DNA of 64,000 nt from Herminiimonas sp. KBW02 (GCF_003852535.1 NZ_QAJP01000004.1:544719-608718); one strand, 5' to 3'. Positions 1-9,031 are shown, counted from the stretch's first letter. Made by a program: numbers and translations. Notes: a model not told the origin generated them from the letters alone.

Positions 1-63
1 TGCGACTTTTTTTTCCGATTTGGAAAGCGAGTCGTACTGTGTGCGTATGGAATCGAGCAGCAT
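1..63 (-). CDS. hexR: HexR/RpiR-type transcriptional regulator, N-terminal fragment cut by the window edge
   Basis: Reading leftward from an ATG at 63-61, 21 codons are open to the window edge and give MLLDSIRTQYDSLSKSEKKV plus one Ala. This matches the usual N-terminus of HexR/RpiR-family repressors, in which a short helix is followed by LSKSE(R/K)KVA leading into the helix-turn-helix. HexR regulators sense 2-keto-3-deoxy-6-phosphogluconate and control zwf, edd and eda, exactly the genes found here. The start lies 15 nt behind the zwf stop, so it is probably the third gene of a pgi-zwf-hexR transcript. Only the extreme N-terminus is visible, so the SIS sugar-binding domain cannot be checked. 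Another RpiR-family regulator is possible. Confidence 0.7.
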   Translation of the reverse strand, partial: MLLDSIRTQYDSLSKSEKKVA

Positions 64-78
64 GCCGGTGTGTTCCGC

Positions 79-1548
79 TTATTCCGGCAAGGCTTCTTCG
101 CGCCATTGCAGGCCGTCGCGGCCGATCAGCGAGCTGGATGCGGCCGGACCCCAGGTGCCGGATGCGTACGGCAACGGTTCATTGCCTTCCTGTTCCCAGT
201 AACGCAGTATTGGTTCTACCCATTCCCATGCCGCTTCGAGTTCATCGCTGCGCATAAACAGTGTCAGCTGGCCGCGCAAGACGTCCAGCAGCAGGCGTTC
301 ATAGGCATCCATGCGCGGTGCCTTGAAGGTTTCTGCGAAGTCGAGTTCCAGTTCGACTGGTTTCAGGCGCATGCCGTCGCCCGGTGTTTTCGCCATCAGA
401 TTGAGTTGCAGGCCATCATCCGGTTGCAGGCGGATCACCAGGCAGTTCGGCTGGAAGCTGCTGGTTGATTGTGCAAAGATCGAATGCGGAATCGATTTGA
501 AGCGCACCACGATTTCTGCCAGTTGGTCAGCCATGCGTTTGCCGGTCCGCAGGTAGAAGGGCACACCGGCCCAGCGCCAGGTATCGATCTCGGCTTTGAC
601 GGCAACAAAGGTTTCGGTATTGGAATCAGGGTCGGCAGTTTTTTCCTGGCGATAGGCCGGTACCGCGACACCATTGACGTGGCCGGCGCGGTATTGGCCG
701 CGCACGACGTTCTTGGCCAGCGTGTTTTGCGTGAATGGTTTGAGCGAACGCAATACTTTCAGCTTTTCATCACGGACTGCATCCGGTGTCACTGACAGTG
801 GTGGCTCCATTGCCACGATACACAGCAGTTGCAGCAAATGGTTTTGCATCATGTCGCGCAGTGCACCCGAGGTTTCGTAGTAACCCATGCGGTTACCGAC
901 GCCCAGTTCTTCTGCAATCGTAATCTGTACGTCAGAAATCCATTCACGACGCCACAACGGTTCGAACAGCACATTGCCAAAGCGCAGGGCCAGCAGGTTT
1001 TGCACTGCTTCCTTACCGAGGTAGTGATCGATACGGTAGATCTGCGATTCCTTGAAGACCTGGCTGACTTCCTGATTGATTTGTTTCGCGCTGGCGAGAT
1101 CACGGCCCAACGGTTTTTCCAGCACGACACGGGTTTGTTCTGTTGCGAGGCCACGTGCCGACAGATTGTGGCAAATGCTGGCGAACAGGGTCGGCGGCGT
1201 CGCCAGGTAAAACACCCGGGTCACGCTGCTGCTGTCGCGTAATACATCGTTCAGCGGCTGATAGGTCGTCGCATCGCTGGCATCCAGCGCAATGTATTTG
1301 ATGCGGGCGCAGAATTTGTCCCACACATTCTGACTGAAGGTCTTTTCACTGATGTGTGATTTGGCGTTTTCATTCACGGTCTCTATGAACTCGGCCGTGC
1401 TGCGCTCGTTGCGCCCGACGCAGATGATCTGTGCCGTGGCTGGCAAATCCCCGGCGCGGTCACGTGCATACAGCGCAGGAATCAGTTTGCGCATCGACAG
1501 GTCGCCGCCGCCGCCAAACAAGACAAGATCAAAATCAGTAAGAGCCAT
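79..1548 (-). CDS. zwf: Glucose-6-phosphate 1-dehydrogenase
   Basis: This enzyme oxidises glucose 6-phosphate to 6-phosphogluconolactone with NAD(P)+, the entry step to the Entner-Doudoroff and pentose phosphate routes in the cytoplasm. The 489-residue product has the usual family length. An N-terminal Rossmann start (LVLFGGGGDLSMRKL) is followed by the active-site signature RIDHYLGKEAVQN near residue 173, whose His and Lys are the catalytic and substrate-binding residues. The C-terminal half reads as the standard all-family domain (VPFYLRTGKRM). It lies 48 nt downstream of pgi on the same strand and 15 nt upstream of the HexR-like gene. No clear Shine-Dalgarno is seen before its ATG, so translation may depend on the upstream gene. 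No pgl gene is present in the window. Confidence 0.97.
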   Translation of the reverse strand: MALTDFDLVLFGGGGDLSMRKLIPALYARDRAGDLPATAQIICVGRNERSTAEFIETVNENAKSHISEKTFSQNVWDKFCARIKYIALDASDATTYQPLNDVLRDSSSVTRVFYLATPPTLFASICHNLSARGLATEQTRVVLEKPLGRDLASAKQINQEVSQVFKESQIYRIDHYLGKEAVQNLLALRFGNVLFEPLWRREWISDVQITIAEELGVGNRMGYYETSGALRDMMQNHLLQLLCIVAMEPPLSVTPDAVRDEKLKVLRSLKPFTQNTLAKNVVRGQYRAGHVNGVAVPAYRQEKTADPDSNTETFVAVKAEIDTWRWAGVPFYLRTGKRMADQLAEIVVRFKSIPHSIFAQSTSSFQPNCLVIRLQPDDGLQLNLMAKTPGDGMRLKPVELELDFAETFKAPRMDAYERLLLDVLRGQLTLFMRSDELEAAWEWVEPILRYWEQEGNEPLPYASGTWGPAASSSLIGRDGLQWREEALPE

Positions 1549-1596
1549 GATGAAGGGTTTTAATGTAAGTAAGTGTTCGTCAGAACGTTATTGTTT

Positions 1597-3237
1597 TTAG
1601 AGTGCAGCCTTGGCACGTGCGATCAGGCCATTGGTCGAGCTGTCATGTTGCTCTGGTTTAGCTTTATCGCTGAGTTCGGCTGCGATGTTTTTTGCCAGTA
1701 TCTTGCCCAACTCTACGCCCCATTGATCGAAACTGTTAATGCCCCAGATCGCGCCCTGCACAAACACCTTGTGTTCATACAGTGCAATCAATGCGCCCAG
1801 CGCGTGCGGATTCAGGGTTTCCATCAGGATGGTATTGCTTGGACGATTGCCCGGGAAGATGCGATGCGGCAATAGCTTCTGGATTTCAGCTTCAGGCAAA
1901 CCTTGCGCCTGCATATCGGCGCGTACTTCGTCGGCATTCTTGCCGCGCATGAAGGCTTCGGATTGTGCGAAGCAGTTTGCCAGCAACAATACCTGGTGTT
2001 GTTCGAGTGCGTGGGTAGGCTTCAGGGCCGCGATGAAATCGACTGCCATGATGTCTGTGCCCTGATGCAATAACTGGAAGTAGGCGTGCTGGCCATTGGT
2101 GCCGACATCGCCCCAGATGATAGGGCAGGTCGTGGTGCTGGTTTTGGCGCCATCGACTTGTACGCTCTTGCCGTTGCTTTCCATTTCCAGCTGTTGCAGA
2201 TAGCCGGGAAACAGACGTAAATCCTGATGGTAAGGCGCGATCGAAATCGAGCTGCTGCCGATAAAGTTGCGATTCCAGATGCCGATCAGCGCGAGGATGA
2301 CGGGCAGGTTTTCTTCCAGCGGAGCTTGCTGAAAGTGCTGATCCATTGCATGCGCGCCAGCGAGGAATTCACTGAAGCATTCCGGGCCGATCGACAGCAT
2401 CAGTGCGAGACCGATGGCCGACCACACCGAATAGCGACCGCCGACCCAGTCCCAGAACGGGAACATATTCTCCGGCGCTATGCCGAAGGCTTGCACCGCA
2501 TCGAGCTGGGTAGAGACGGCGACGAAGTGTTTGCTTAAATCGCTTTCCTTCGCATGACGCAGGAACCAGGCACGTGCGGACTGTGCATTCATCATGGTTT
2601 CGGCGGTATTGAAACCCTTGGAAGCAATGATGAATAAGGTCGTGGCAGGGTTGATGCGCGTGAGCAGGGCGTCGAGGTCGTGGCCGTCCACGTTAGAGAC
2701 AAAGTGCGTAGTCAGACGTGGATGGGCAAAGGAGCGCAGCGCCTGACAAGTCATCTTAGGGCCGAGATAGGAGCCGCCTATGCCTATGTTGACGACGTCT
2801 GTAATTTCACGGTTGTCATAGCCGCGCCACGCACCGGAACGGACGCGTTCGCTGAAGATGCCCATGCGATCCAGTACCGCATGTATTTCGGGAACGATGT
2901 CTTGCTGCCCCAGCACCAGCTTCTCATTGCGTGGTTTGCGCAGGGCTGTGTGCAGGACGGCGCGGTGTTCGGTACGATTGACTTCCTGGCCGGCAAACAT
3001 TGCATCGCGCTGCGCTTCGACTTGCGTTTCGCGCGCCAATGCGTACAGCAATGTCATGGTTTTGTCATCGACTATATTTTTCGAGTAGTCGAGGAACAGG
3101 CCAGCGCCTTCGGCGGATAATTTGCTGAAGCGGGCAGGATCTTGCGTAAATAAATGACGAACCTGCCGGTCTTTGTTTTCTGTATGGTGCTGTTGCAGCG
3201 CCTGGAAGGCGGCAGTAGCGGTAAGGGTCGTGCGCAT
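1597..3237 (-). CDS. pgi: Glucose-6-phosphate isomerase
   Basis: Interconverts glucose 6-phosphate and fructose 6-phosphate in the cytoplasm. Family motifs are intact: GIGGSYLGPKMTCQA, ASKGFNTAETM, the phosphoglucose-isomerase signature around WDWVGGRYSVWSAIGL, GDVGTNGQHAYFQLLHQGT and the C-terminal NSFDQWGVELGK. The open frame extends upstream to a GTG at 3270. I prefer the ATG at 3237 (MRTTLTATAAFQALQQH), because it gives a 546-residue protein of normal length with an N-terminus like known Pgi proteins. Neither start has a convincing Shine-Dalgarno. The gene heads a leftward pgi-zwf-hexR arrangement and is divergent from edd. Such an arrangement lets fructose 6-phosphate be recycled into the Entner-Doudoroff route. 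Confidence 0.96.
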   Translation of the reverse strand: MRTTLTATAAFQALQQHHTENKDRQVRHLFTQDPARFSKLSAEGAGLFLDYSKNIVDDKTMTLLYALARETQVEAQRDAMFAGQEVNRTEHRAVLHTALRKPRNEKLVLGQQDIVPEIHAVLDRMGIFSERVRSGAWRGYDNREITDVVNIGIGGSYLGPKMTCQALRSFAHPRLTTHFVSNVDGHDLDALLTRINPATTLFIIASKGFNTAETMMNAQSARAWFLRHAKESDLSKHFVAVSTQLDAVQAFGIAPENMFPFWDWVGGRYSVWSAIGLALMLSIGPECFSEFLAGAHAMDQHFQQAPLEENLPVILALIGIWNRNFIGSSSISIAPYHQDLRLFPGYLQQLEMESNGKSVQVDGAKTSTTTCPIIWGDVGTNGQHAYFQLLHQGTDIMAVDFIAALKPTHALEQHQVLLLANCFAQSEAFMRGKNADEVRADMQAQGLPEAEIQKLLPHRIFPGNRPSNTILMETLNPHALGALIALYEHKVFVQGAIWGINSFDQWGVELGKILAKNIAAELSDKAKPEQHDSSTNGLIARAKAAL

Positions 3238-3284
3238 GGGCGTTATATGCGATCTATGGTTGGTTTTCACTATACATCAGTTTA

Positions 3285-3301
3285 TGGTAATTTCACTACA
3301 A
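3285..3301. promoter_or_regulatory. HexR-like operator candidate on the pgi side
   Basis: TGGTAATTTCACTACAA is an imperfect palindrome, with half-sites TGGTAAT and ACTACAA around TTC. Five of seven positions are symmetric, and the right half fits the TTGT...ACAA / TGTARY type described for HexR. It lies about 50 bases upstream of the preferred pgi start. Its role is inferred from the HexR-like gene in the same unit. Confidence 0.4.
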
Positions 3302-3360
3302 ATAAATTTACGAGCGGCAATGCAAGACGCTATATTCGCAACGTTCGCTATTTGTAGTGA
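3293..3360. repeat. Perfect 11-base inverted repeat with 46-base spacer
   Basis: TCACTACAAAT at 3293-3303 is the exact reverse complement of ATTTGTAGTGA at 3350-3360. The arms share the TTGTAGT/ACTACAA half-site seen in the neighbouring operator candidates. With a 46-base spacer this looks more like two binding sites in opposite orientation, possibly bridged by looping, than an RNA hairpin. Confidence 0.5.
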
Positions 3361-3525
3361 GCCTGTAACGGATACCTGCTAGCAAGGAAAGTTCAATCTA
3401 ATCTCATAATTCCCGGGTTTGCTGCGGGATCGCACAGGAATGAATTTCTGGCGCGTAATGTAGTCATAGCGTAGTCATGACTTTCTGCACCCCGGTAAAA
3501 AATGACGATAGGTGGCTGTAAATTA

Positions 3526-3542
3526 TTGTAGTAAAATTTCAA
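3526..3542. promoter_or_regulatory. HexR-like operator candidate just upstream of edd
   Basis: TTGTAGTAAAATTTCAA has the half-site TTGTAGT and a right half ATTTCAA matching its complement at five of seven positions. It lies 24 bases before the edd start codon, where a bound repressor would block transcription. The TTGTAGT half-site recurs at 3352-3358. Confidence 0.45.
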
Positions 3543-3565
3543 AACTGTTTTTCTAGGGATTTAAT

Positions 3566-5494
3566 ATGTCGCTCCATCCTGTTGTGACTGCCGTAACCGC
3601 ACGGATCGTAGAGCGTAGCCGGCCGTATCGCGCTGCTTACCTTCAACGTTTGGAAAATACGCGTCAAAAGGGTGTGCAACGCAGTACGCTGTCCTGTACC
3701 AATCTGGCGCATGGTTTTGCCGCTTCTCCGGCCAACGACAAGCTGATACTCAAGCAGCAGGTCGCGCCATCGATTGCCATCGTCTCTGCCTACAACGACA
3801 TGCTGTCGGCGCATCAGCCTTTTGAACGCTTCCCGCACATCATCAAGGATGCGGTGCGCAAGGCCGGTGGCGTGGCGCAATTCGCCGGTGGCGTACCGGC
3901 TATGTGCGACGGTATTACGCAAGGGCAGCCGGGGATGGAGTTGTCGCTGTTCTCGCGCGACACGATTGCCATGTCTACCGCGATTGCCTTATCCCACAAT
4001 ATGTTCGACGCCGCCGTCTATCTGGGCGTATGCGACAAAATCGTACCGGGCCTGGTCATAGGCGCCCTGCATTTCGGTCATTTGCCTGCGGTATTTGTTC
4101 CGGCGGGGCCAATGACGAGCGGCATGTCGAATCCGGAAAAAGCCAAAATACGCCAGCTCTACGCACAAGGGAAAATTGGTCGCGACGAATTGCTGGAAGC
4201 CGAAGGCAAGTCCTACCACGACGCTGGTACCTGTACTTTCTACGGCACCGCGAACAGTAATCAAATGTTGATGGAAGTAATGGGCCTGCATTTGCCGGGC
4301 GCCGCTTTCATTACGCCGAATACGCCTTTGCGCGATGCCTTGACAGCCCACGCCGCACAACGTGCAGTCGAGATCAGTGCGCAAGGCCAGACTTACACAC
4401 CCGTCGGCCGCCTGGTCGATGAAAAAACCATCGTCAACGCCGTGATCGCATTGCTGGCTACCGGTGGTTCGACCAACCACACCTTGCACCTGGTGGCGAT
4501 GGCGAAGGCGGCAGGTATCGTGATCGACTGGGATGACTTTGATGCCTTGTCGGCAGTTGCACCGCTGGTGGCGCGTATATATCCAAATGGTGATGCCGAC
4601 GTGAATCACTTCCACGCTGCAGGTGGCACCGGTTTTGTGATTCGTGAATTGCTGGATGCCGGGCTCTTGCATGACGATGTCATGACCATCCTCGGCCGCG
4701 GCTTGCGCGCGCATGCCACCGAACCTTTCCTGCAAGGCGAGCAAGTGGTCTGGAAGCCGGCTGCAGCTGTCAGCGGCAATACCGATGTATTGCGTACAGC
4801 CGCTGCGCCGTTCTCCGGCGACGGCGGGATGAAGCTCATGTCCGGCAACCTGGGGCGCGCCGTGGTCAAGGTTTCAGCCGTCAAGGTGCAGCATCGCATC
4901 GTCACTGCTCCAGCCATCGTATTCGACTCGCAGGAAGCATTTATGCATGCGTATCAGGCCGGCGAGTTGAATCGTGACTTCATCGCCGTGCTGCGTCATC
5001 AGGGGCCACGTGCGAACGGTATGCCGGAATTACATGCGTTGACACCAGCGCTGGGCAGTCTGCAGGATGCAGGACGTCATGTTGCCTTGGTGACTGATGG
5101 CCGCATGTCCGGCGCATCGGGCAAAGTGCCAGCCGCCATCCACGTTTCGCCGGAAGTATTGGCGGGCGGTCCTCTGGGCCGTGTGCGCACCGGCGACATG
5201 ATCGAGCTCAACGCCGAAACCGGCGTGTTGCAGGCGCTGGTGCCGGAAGCCGAATGGGCGGCGCGCGGTGTAGAGCCTTCCGACCTGTCGCAGAATGAAA
5301 TCGGCATGGGCCGCGAATTGTTTGCCATGTTCCGCCATTCGGTCAGTGCGGCGGAAGAGGGGGCAACCACTTTCGGCTTGCCACCACCACTGCTGGAAGC
5401 GGATGAAGATAAAACGACCAATACGCTGGCAGTGCCGGACGATGAGCCGTTTGTCGATGAAGATAATCTGATAGAGCGACCTATAGGAAACTGA
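3566..5494 (+). CDS. edd: Phosphogluconate dehydratase (Entner-Doudoroff)
   Basis: Dehydrates 6-phosphogluconate to 2-keto-3-deoxy-6-phosphogluconate using an iron-sulfur cluster. It belongs to the IlvD/Edd family. Visible landmarks are [18 protein letters not shown], the cluster cysteine in [40 protein letters not shown] and [21 protein letters not shown]. The 642-residue length exceeds the roughly 600 residues typical of Edd. The surplus is a C-terminal acidic tail of about 35 residues ([19 protein letters not shown] and on) with no recognisable function. eda follows after 2 nt, so the two are cotranscribed and perhaps translationally coupled. Regulation by the HexR-like protein is likely from the upstream operator candidate. 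Confidence 0.97.
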   Translation: MSLHPVVTAVTARIVERSRPYRAAYLQRLENTRQKGVQRSTLSCTNLAHGFAASPANDKLILKQQVAPSIAIVSAYNDMLSAHQPFERFPHIIKDAVRKAGGVAQFAGGVPAMCDGITQGQPGMELSLFSRDTIAMSTAIALSHNMFDAAVYLGVCDKIVPGLVIGALHFGHLPAVFVPAGPMTSGMSNPEKAKIRQLYAQGKIGRDELLEAEGKSYHDAGTCTFYGTANSNQMLMEVMGLHLPGAAFITPNTPLRDALTAHAAQRAVEISAQGQTYTPVGRLVDEKTIVNAVIALLATGGSTNHTLHLVAMAKAAGIVIDWDDFDALSAVAPLVARIYPNGDADVNHFHAAGGTGFVIRELLDAGLLHDDVMTILGRGLRAHATEPFLQGEQVVWKPAAAVSGNTDVLRTAAAPFSGDGGMKLMSGNLGRAVVKVSAVKVQHRIVTAPAIVFDSQEAFMHAYQAGELNRDFIAVLRHQGPRANGMPELHALTPALGSLQDAGRHVALVTDGRMSGASGKVPAAIHVSPEVLAGGPLGRVRTGDMIELNAETGVLQALVPEAEWAARGVEPSDLSQNEIGMGRELFAMFRHSVSAAEEGATTFGLPPPLLEADEDKTTNTLAVPDDEPFVDEDNLIERPIGN

Positions 5495-5496
5495 AT

Positions 5497-6117
5497 ATGA
5501 ATCTGCTGGAAATCATGCGTACCTCGCCGGTCATCCCGGTGATCGCTATCGACGACCTGGCGCATGCAGTGCCGCTGGCGCGCGCCCTGGTGGCTGGCGG
5601 CATCCGCGTGCTGGAAGTGACCTTGCGCACCCAGCACGGTTTAAGTGCCATACGCGCGATTGCGGAGCAGGTGCCGGAAGCAATACTAGGCGTAGGTACG
5701 CTGACCCGCTCGGAAGACTTTGCTGCGGCACGTGATGCGGGTGCGGTCTTTGGGGTATCGCCAGGTTTGACCAAGGAATTGATCCAGGGTTCGCTGGCAA
5801 GTGGTTTGCCTTTGTTGCCGGGGGTGATGACGCCGTCGGAAGTGATGGCAGCGCGGGAAGCTGGGTTCCATCAGTTGAAGTTGTTTCCCGCAGTGCCTGC
5901 GGGTGGTGTTGGCATGCTGAATGCGATTGCCGGGCCTTTGCCGGATGTGTTGTTCTGTCCTACTGGCGGGATTTCGCAGGAGACTGCGGCGCAGTTCCTG
6001 GCTTGCAAGAACGTGGCTTGTGTCGGTGGGTCTTGGCTGACGCCTAAGGATGCACTGGCGGCTGGGGATTGGGATAGGGTTACTGCTTTGGCTAAGGCTG
6101 CAGCTGGGTTGAAGTGA
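5497..6117 (+). CDS. eda: 2-dehydro-3-deoxy-6-phosphogluconate aldolase
   Basis: Cleaves KDPG to pyruvate and glyceraldehyde 3-phosphate, the second specific step of the Entner-Doudoroff route. The 206-residue TIM-barrel protein shows the conserved RVLEVTLRT with the catalytic Glu, the GVGTLTRSEDF turn, and the Schiff-base lysine in HQLKLFPAV, followed by PDVLFCPTGGIS. It starts 2 nt after edd and ends just before a strong intrinsic terminator, so edd-eda is a two-gene operon. Nothing unusual is seen. Some family members also act on 4-hydroxy-2-oxoglutarate. Confidence 0.96.
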   Translation: MNLLEIMRTSPVIPVIAIDDLAHAVPLARALVAGGIRVLEVTLRTQHGLSAIRAIAEQVPEAILGVGTLTRSEDFAAARDAGAVFGVSPGLTKELIQGSLASGLPLLPGVMTPSEVMAAREAGFHQLKLFPAVPAGGVGMLNAIAGPLPDVLFCPTGGISQETAAQFLACKNVACVGGSWLTPKDALAAGDWDRVTALAKAAAGLK

Positions 6118-6130
6118 TAGGGGTGAGTTT

Positions 6131-6160
6131 AAAAAAAGCCGCTTTTTAGCGGCTTTTTTT
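6131..6160 (+). terminator. Intrinsic terminator of edd-eda
   Basis: GCCGCT at 6138-6143 pairs with AGCGGC at 6148-6153 around a TTTT loop. Seven A precede the stem and seven T follow it, so it may also work in the other direction. It begins 13 bases after the eda stop. Confidence 0.9.
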
Positions 6161-6212
6161 ATTGGTGGTTTGGTTGGCGTTCTGGTGTTGCTGAAGTTGT
6201 TCTTTCTTCGAT

Positions 6213-6253
6213 GAGAGGTGCGTTGCCGGGTGTGGCCCGGCAACGCACTTCTC
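6213..6253. other. Long perfect stem-loop without T-tract
   Basis: GTGCGTTGCCGGG at 6218-6230 pairs exactly with 6236-6248 around a TGTGG loop. The stem extends to about 18 pairs (6213-6217 with 6249-6253, one G-T pair). No T run follows on either strand, so it is not a classical terminator. It could be a REP-like element, a processing site or a structured RNA. Confidence 0.55.
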
Positions 6254-6433
6254 TACGGAGTGATAACCCCATCAGTATCCTTGGTAAGAAGCCTCACCGC
6301 TCATAAGTTGACAACAGTCACCACTAACTAATACCCCGTAGACACAAGCCAGATCTGTGTGTACGCTTAAACCAGCCACATCGCGTTACGCTTCAGTCCG
6401 CACTGCTATAGAAACAAACCGAAAGTTGAATCT

Positions 6434-8188
6434 ATGCATGGAGCTGAATTTATTCAGGATCTGGCGGTGATTATGTTGATCGCCGGTATCGTCACGATCA
6501 TTTTCCATTACTTCAGGCAGCCAGTCGTACTCGGCTACATCCTGGCCGGTGTCATTATCGGCCCGCACACCCCACCATTCGAACTGATACAGGATGACCG
6601 CACGATCAAGATCGTGGCGGAGCTGGGGGTGGTGTTCCTGATGTTTTCACTGGGGCTGGAGTTCAATCTCAAGAAACTCAGCCGGGTCGGTGTGACTGCA
6701 TTTATTGCCGCATTTGGCGAGATCGTCCTGATGACCTGGATAGGGTATGAGATAGGGCGGTACTTCGGCTGGAATACCATGGATGCGCTGTTCCTCGGTG
6801 CGATGCTGGCGATTTCTTCCACCACCATTATCATCAAGGCACTCGATGAGCTGGGGCTGAAACATGAACGTTTCGCCCAATTGATTTTCGGCATCCTGAT
6901 TGTCGAGGATGTGCTCGCGATCGGCATGATCGCGCTCTTGTCCGGTATCGCGATGAATGGTTCGGTCGATGCCGGCGATGTCTTTGTGACGGTCGGCAAG
7001 CTGTCCCTGTTCATGATCGTGACACTGGTGCTCGGCTTGTTGCTGGTGCCGCGCATCCTCGCTTATGTCGCCAGATTCAAAAGCAATGAGGTGTTCCTGA
7101 TTACGGTGCTGGGCCTGTGCTTCGGCTTTTGCCTGCTGGTGCTGCAGATGGAGTACAGCATTGCACTCGGTGCCTTCATGATAGGCGCGATCATGGCTGA
7201 AGCGCGACAGTTGCATTTGATAGAACGCCTGATAGCGCCGATACGCGATATGTTCAGCGCCTTGTTTTTTGTCGGTGTCGGTCTGTTGTTCAATCCGACG
7301 GTGCTGGTGACGTATGCGTGGCCGATTGCAGTGATTACGGTGGCGGTGGTGCTGGGCAAGGTGTTTGCCTGCGGCATGGGGACGTTTATTGCCGGCAACG
7401 ATGGCCGGACTTCGATGCGGGTCGGTATGGGCTTGTCGCAGATCGGCGAGTTTTCTTTCATCATTGCTTCGCTCGGCCTCACGCTGCAGGTCACCAGCGG
7501 TTTTCTGTATCCGATCGTGGTGGCGGTTTCAGCTGTTACTACCTTGCTGACGCCGTATCTGATCAGGTGGGCGGATCCTGTGTCGCTGCGGGCGGCGGCA
7601 GCGATGCCGGATGGCGTCAGTCGTCTTGCCCGTCGCTATACGGACTGGCTGCAGCATAAGCAGCCGGAGGGGGATCGCGCCGCCTTGTTCAAGATCATTG
7701 CGCGCATCGTGGCGCAGGTGATCGTGAATTGCGCGATGACGGCAGCAGTTTTCCTGGCCGGTATCTATATTTTTGGCGTGATAGAAAAACACCTTGCGGG
7801 TTCCGCTGCCGATGAGCATACGCAAAAGGCGATTGTGTTTGGTGGGGCGCTGGCACTGTCGTTGCCATTCCTGATTGCGACTTACCGCAAGCTGAATGCC
7901 TTGAGCCAGCTGCTGGCAGAGATCGTGATTGGTGACGGCGGGCGCTTTGTACATGGCCTGCGCCGTCTGATCTCGGAGGTGATTCCGGTGCTGTCTATCG
8001 TCGGCATACTGTTGCTGATTGGTTTGTTGAGTGCGCGCATACTGCCGCCGACTAATACCTTGATGCTGTTGCTGCTGGCTGCAGCGATTATCACGGCATT
8101 ACTGTGGAAGGCGTTCGTCCGCTGGCATACACGCCTGCAAATTGCCCTGTTCGAGACGCTGGAACATCCGGATGAAGAAAAAAATTAA
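6434..8188 (+). CDS. Kef-type cation:proton antiporter (CPA2 family) without RCK domain
   Basis: A 584-residue inner-membrane protein. Residues 1 to about 385 form the Na+/H+ exchanger-type domain of the CPA2 family, with a dozen or so hydrophobic segments. Recognisable stretches are FRQPVVLGYILAGVIIGPH, VVFLMFSLGLEF, the AISSTTIIIKAL turn, LGAFMIGAIMAEA and SQIGEFSFIIASLGL. KefB/KefC end in a cytosolic TrkA-N/RCK domain. Here the C-terminal 200 residues instead contain about four more hydrophobic segments and a short charged tail (LEHPDEEKN). It likely exchanges K+ or Na+ for protons. The substrate cannot be told from sequence. It stands alone between two intergenic gaps. Confidence 0.85.
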   Translation: MHGAEFIQDLAVIMLIAGIVTIIFHYFRQPVVLGYILAGVIIGPHTPPFELIQDDRTIKIVAELGVVFLMFSLGLEFNLKKLSRVGVTAFIAAFGEIVLMTWIGYEIGRYFGWNTMDALFLGAMLAISSTTIIIKALDELGLKHERFAQLIFGILIVEDVLAIGMIALLSGIAMNGSVDAGDVFVTVGKLSLFMIVTLVLGLLLVPRILAYVARFKSNEVFLITVLGLCFGFCLLVLQMEYSIALGAFMIGAIMAEARQLHLIERLIAPIRDMFSALFFVGVGLLFNPTVLVTYAWPIAVITVAVVLGKVFACGMGTFIAGNDGRTSMRVGMGLSQIGEFSFIIASLGLTLQVTSGFLYPIVVAVSAVTTLLTPYLIRWADPVSLRAAAAMPDGVSRLARRYTDWLQHKQPEGDRAALFKIIARIVAQVIVNCAMTAAVFLAGIYIFGVIEKHLAGSAADEHTQKAIVFGGALALSLPFLIATYRKLNALSQLLAEIVIGDGGRFVHGLRRLISEVIPVLSIVGILLLIGLLSARILPPTNTLMLLLLAAAIITALLWKAFVRWHTRLQIALFETLEHPDEEKN

Positions 8189-8315
8189 TAGGTTGATAAG
8201 TGCTGCAGAGCGGTCCCGGAGCGTAATTTTTGCCGCGATTTGCTGCATTTGGGGCTGGTGCCTCAGGGCTTCCGGTAAAATAGCAGCCTTCCTCAGACTT
8301 TTTCTTGCATAGCTC

Positions 8316-8987
8316 ATGACTCAAGACGAAATGAAACAAGCGGTGGCGCGTGCTGCCATCGATTACGTAGTGACGGGTGAAATCATCGGCGTCGGTACCG
8401 GTTCCACCGCCAATTTCTTCATTGATGAATTGGGCAAGATCAAGGAGCGCATCAAGGGCGCGGTAGCGTCGTCCGAAGCGACCGCTGAGCGTTTGCGCAG
8501 CCACGGTATTACCGTGTTCGACCTGAATGATATCGATACGATGTCGGTGTATATCGACGGCGCGGATGAAATTACCGCACAAGGCGCAATGATCAAAGGT
8601 GGCGGCGCGGCGTTGACGCGTGAAAAGATCGTGGCTTCGGTCGCCAAACAATTCGTCTGTATCGCTGACGGCTCCAAGCTGGTTGATAAGCTGGGCGCCT
8701 TCCCGTTGCCGGTAGAAGTGATACCGATGGCGCAGGCCGTAGTGGCACGCAAGCTGGCAGCACTCGGCGGTGAGCCACGTTTGCGCGTGAAAGACGGCAA
8801 GCCGATGGTGACTGATAACGGCTGTTACATCATCGATGTACTCGGTTTGCAAATCCAGGATCCGGCGGTGCTGGAAGCGCAGATCAACGATATCGTTGGT
8901 GTTGTGACAGTGGGTTTGTTTGCGCGCCGTGGTGCGAATATCGGTTTGCTCGGCACCGTCGATGGCGTCAAACGTTTGAACTTCTAA
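8316..8987 (+). CDS. rpiA: Ribose-5-phosphate isomerase A
   Basis: Interconverts ribose 5-phosphate and ribulose 5-phosphate in the non-oxidative pentose phosphate pathway. The 223-residue length is normal. Diagnostic motifs are [14 protein letters not shown] (substrate phosphate loop), the DGADEI stretch with catalytic acid residues, [13 protein letters not shown] with the conserved Lys, and the C-terminal [19 protein letters not shown]. It is a single gene facing the PAS-GGDEF-EAL gene, with a stem-loop between them. Confidence 0.97.
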   Translation: MTQDEMKQAVARAAIDYVVTGEIIGVGTGSTANFFIDELGKIKERIKGAVASSEATAERLRSHGITVFDLNDIDTMSVYIDGADEITAQGAMIKGGGAALTREKIVASVAKQFVCIADGSKLVDKLGAFPLPVEVIPMAQAVVARKLAALGGEPRLRVKDGKPMVTDNGCYIIDVLGLQIQDPAVLEAQINDIVGVVTVGLFARRGANIGLLGTVDGVKRLNF

Positions 8988-9006
8988 GCGTCTTATCTTG
9001 CAGCCA

Positions 9007-9031
9007 GCAGTAGCCCGCAACAGGCTACTGC
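9007..9031. terminator. Stem-loop between convergent rpiA and PAS-GGDEF-EAL genes
   Basis: GCAGTAGCC at 9007-9015 pairs with GGCTACTGC at 9023-9031 around a 7-base loop. It includes the stop codon of the leftward gene. No T run follows on either strand, so its role as a shared terminator is only likely from position. Confidence 0.4.

Larger units (their letters stand above)
3238..3565. promoter_or_regulatory. Divergent control region between pgi and edd
   Basis: This 328-base gap separates the divergent pgi-zwf-hexR and edd-eda units and holds no convincing gene. It contains two HexR-like palindromes (3285-3301 near pgi, 3526-3542 near edd) and a widely spaced perfect 11-base inverted repeat (3293-3303 and 3350-3360). 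Both transcription units therefore probably start here under a common regulator. Exact promoter elements could not be fixed by eye. Confidence 0.6.
6118..6433. other. Intergenic stretch between eda and the Kef-type gene
   Basis: No gene is supported in this 316-base stretch. It holds the edd-eda terminator (6131-6160), a long stem-loop (6213-6253) and a TTGACA hexamer at 6308-6313 without a convincing partner at the right distance. The antiporter promoter is presumably in the right half. Confidence 0.6.

Noticed and set aside
2680-3120. 146-codon open frame opposite pgi
   Set aside because: It lies wholly inside pgi, whose product is clearly recognised; GC-rich genes give long shadow frames.
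3989-4744. 251-codon open frame opposite edd
   Set aside because: Shadow of edd, with His- and Gln-rich low-complexity content typical of antisense frames.
6308-6330. TTGACA hexamer as a promoter for the Kef-type gene
   Set aside because: No acceptable -10 hexamer lies at 16-18 bases; TAATAC is 15 bases away, so the promoter was not called.
8091-9020. 309-codon open frame opposite rpiA
   Set aside because: Covers rpiA on the other strand and has no recognisable domain; a shadow.
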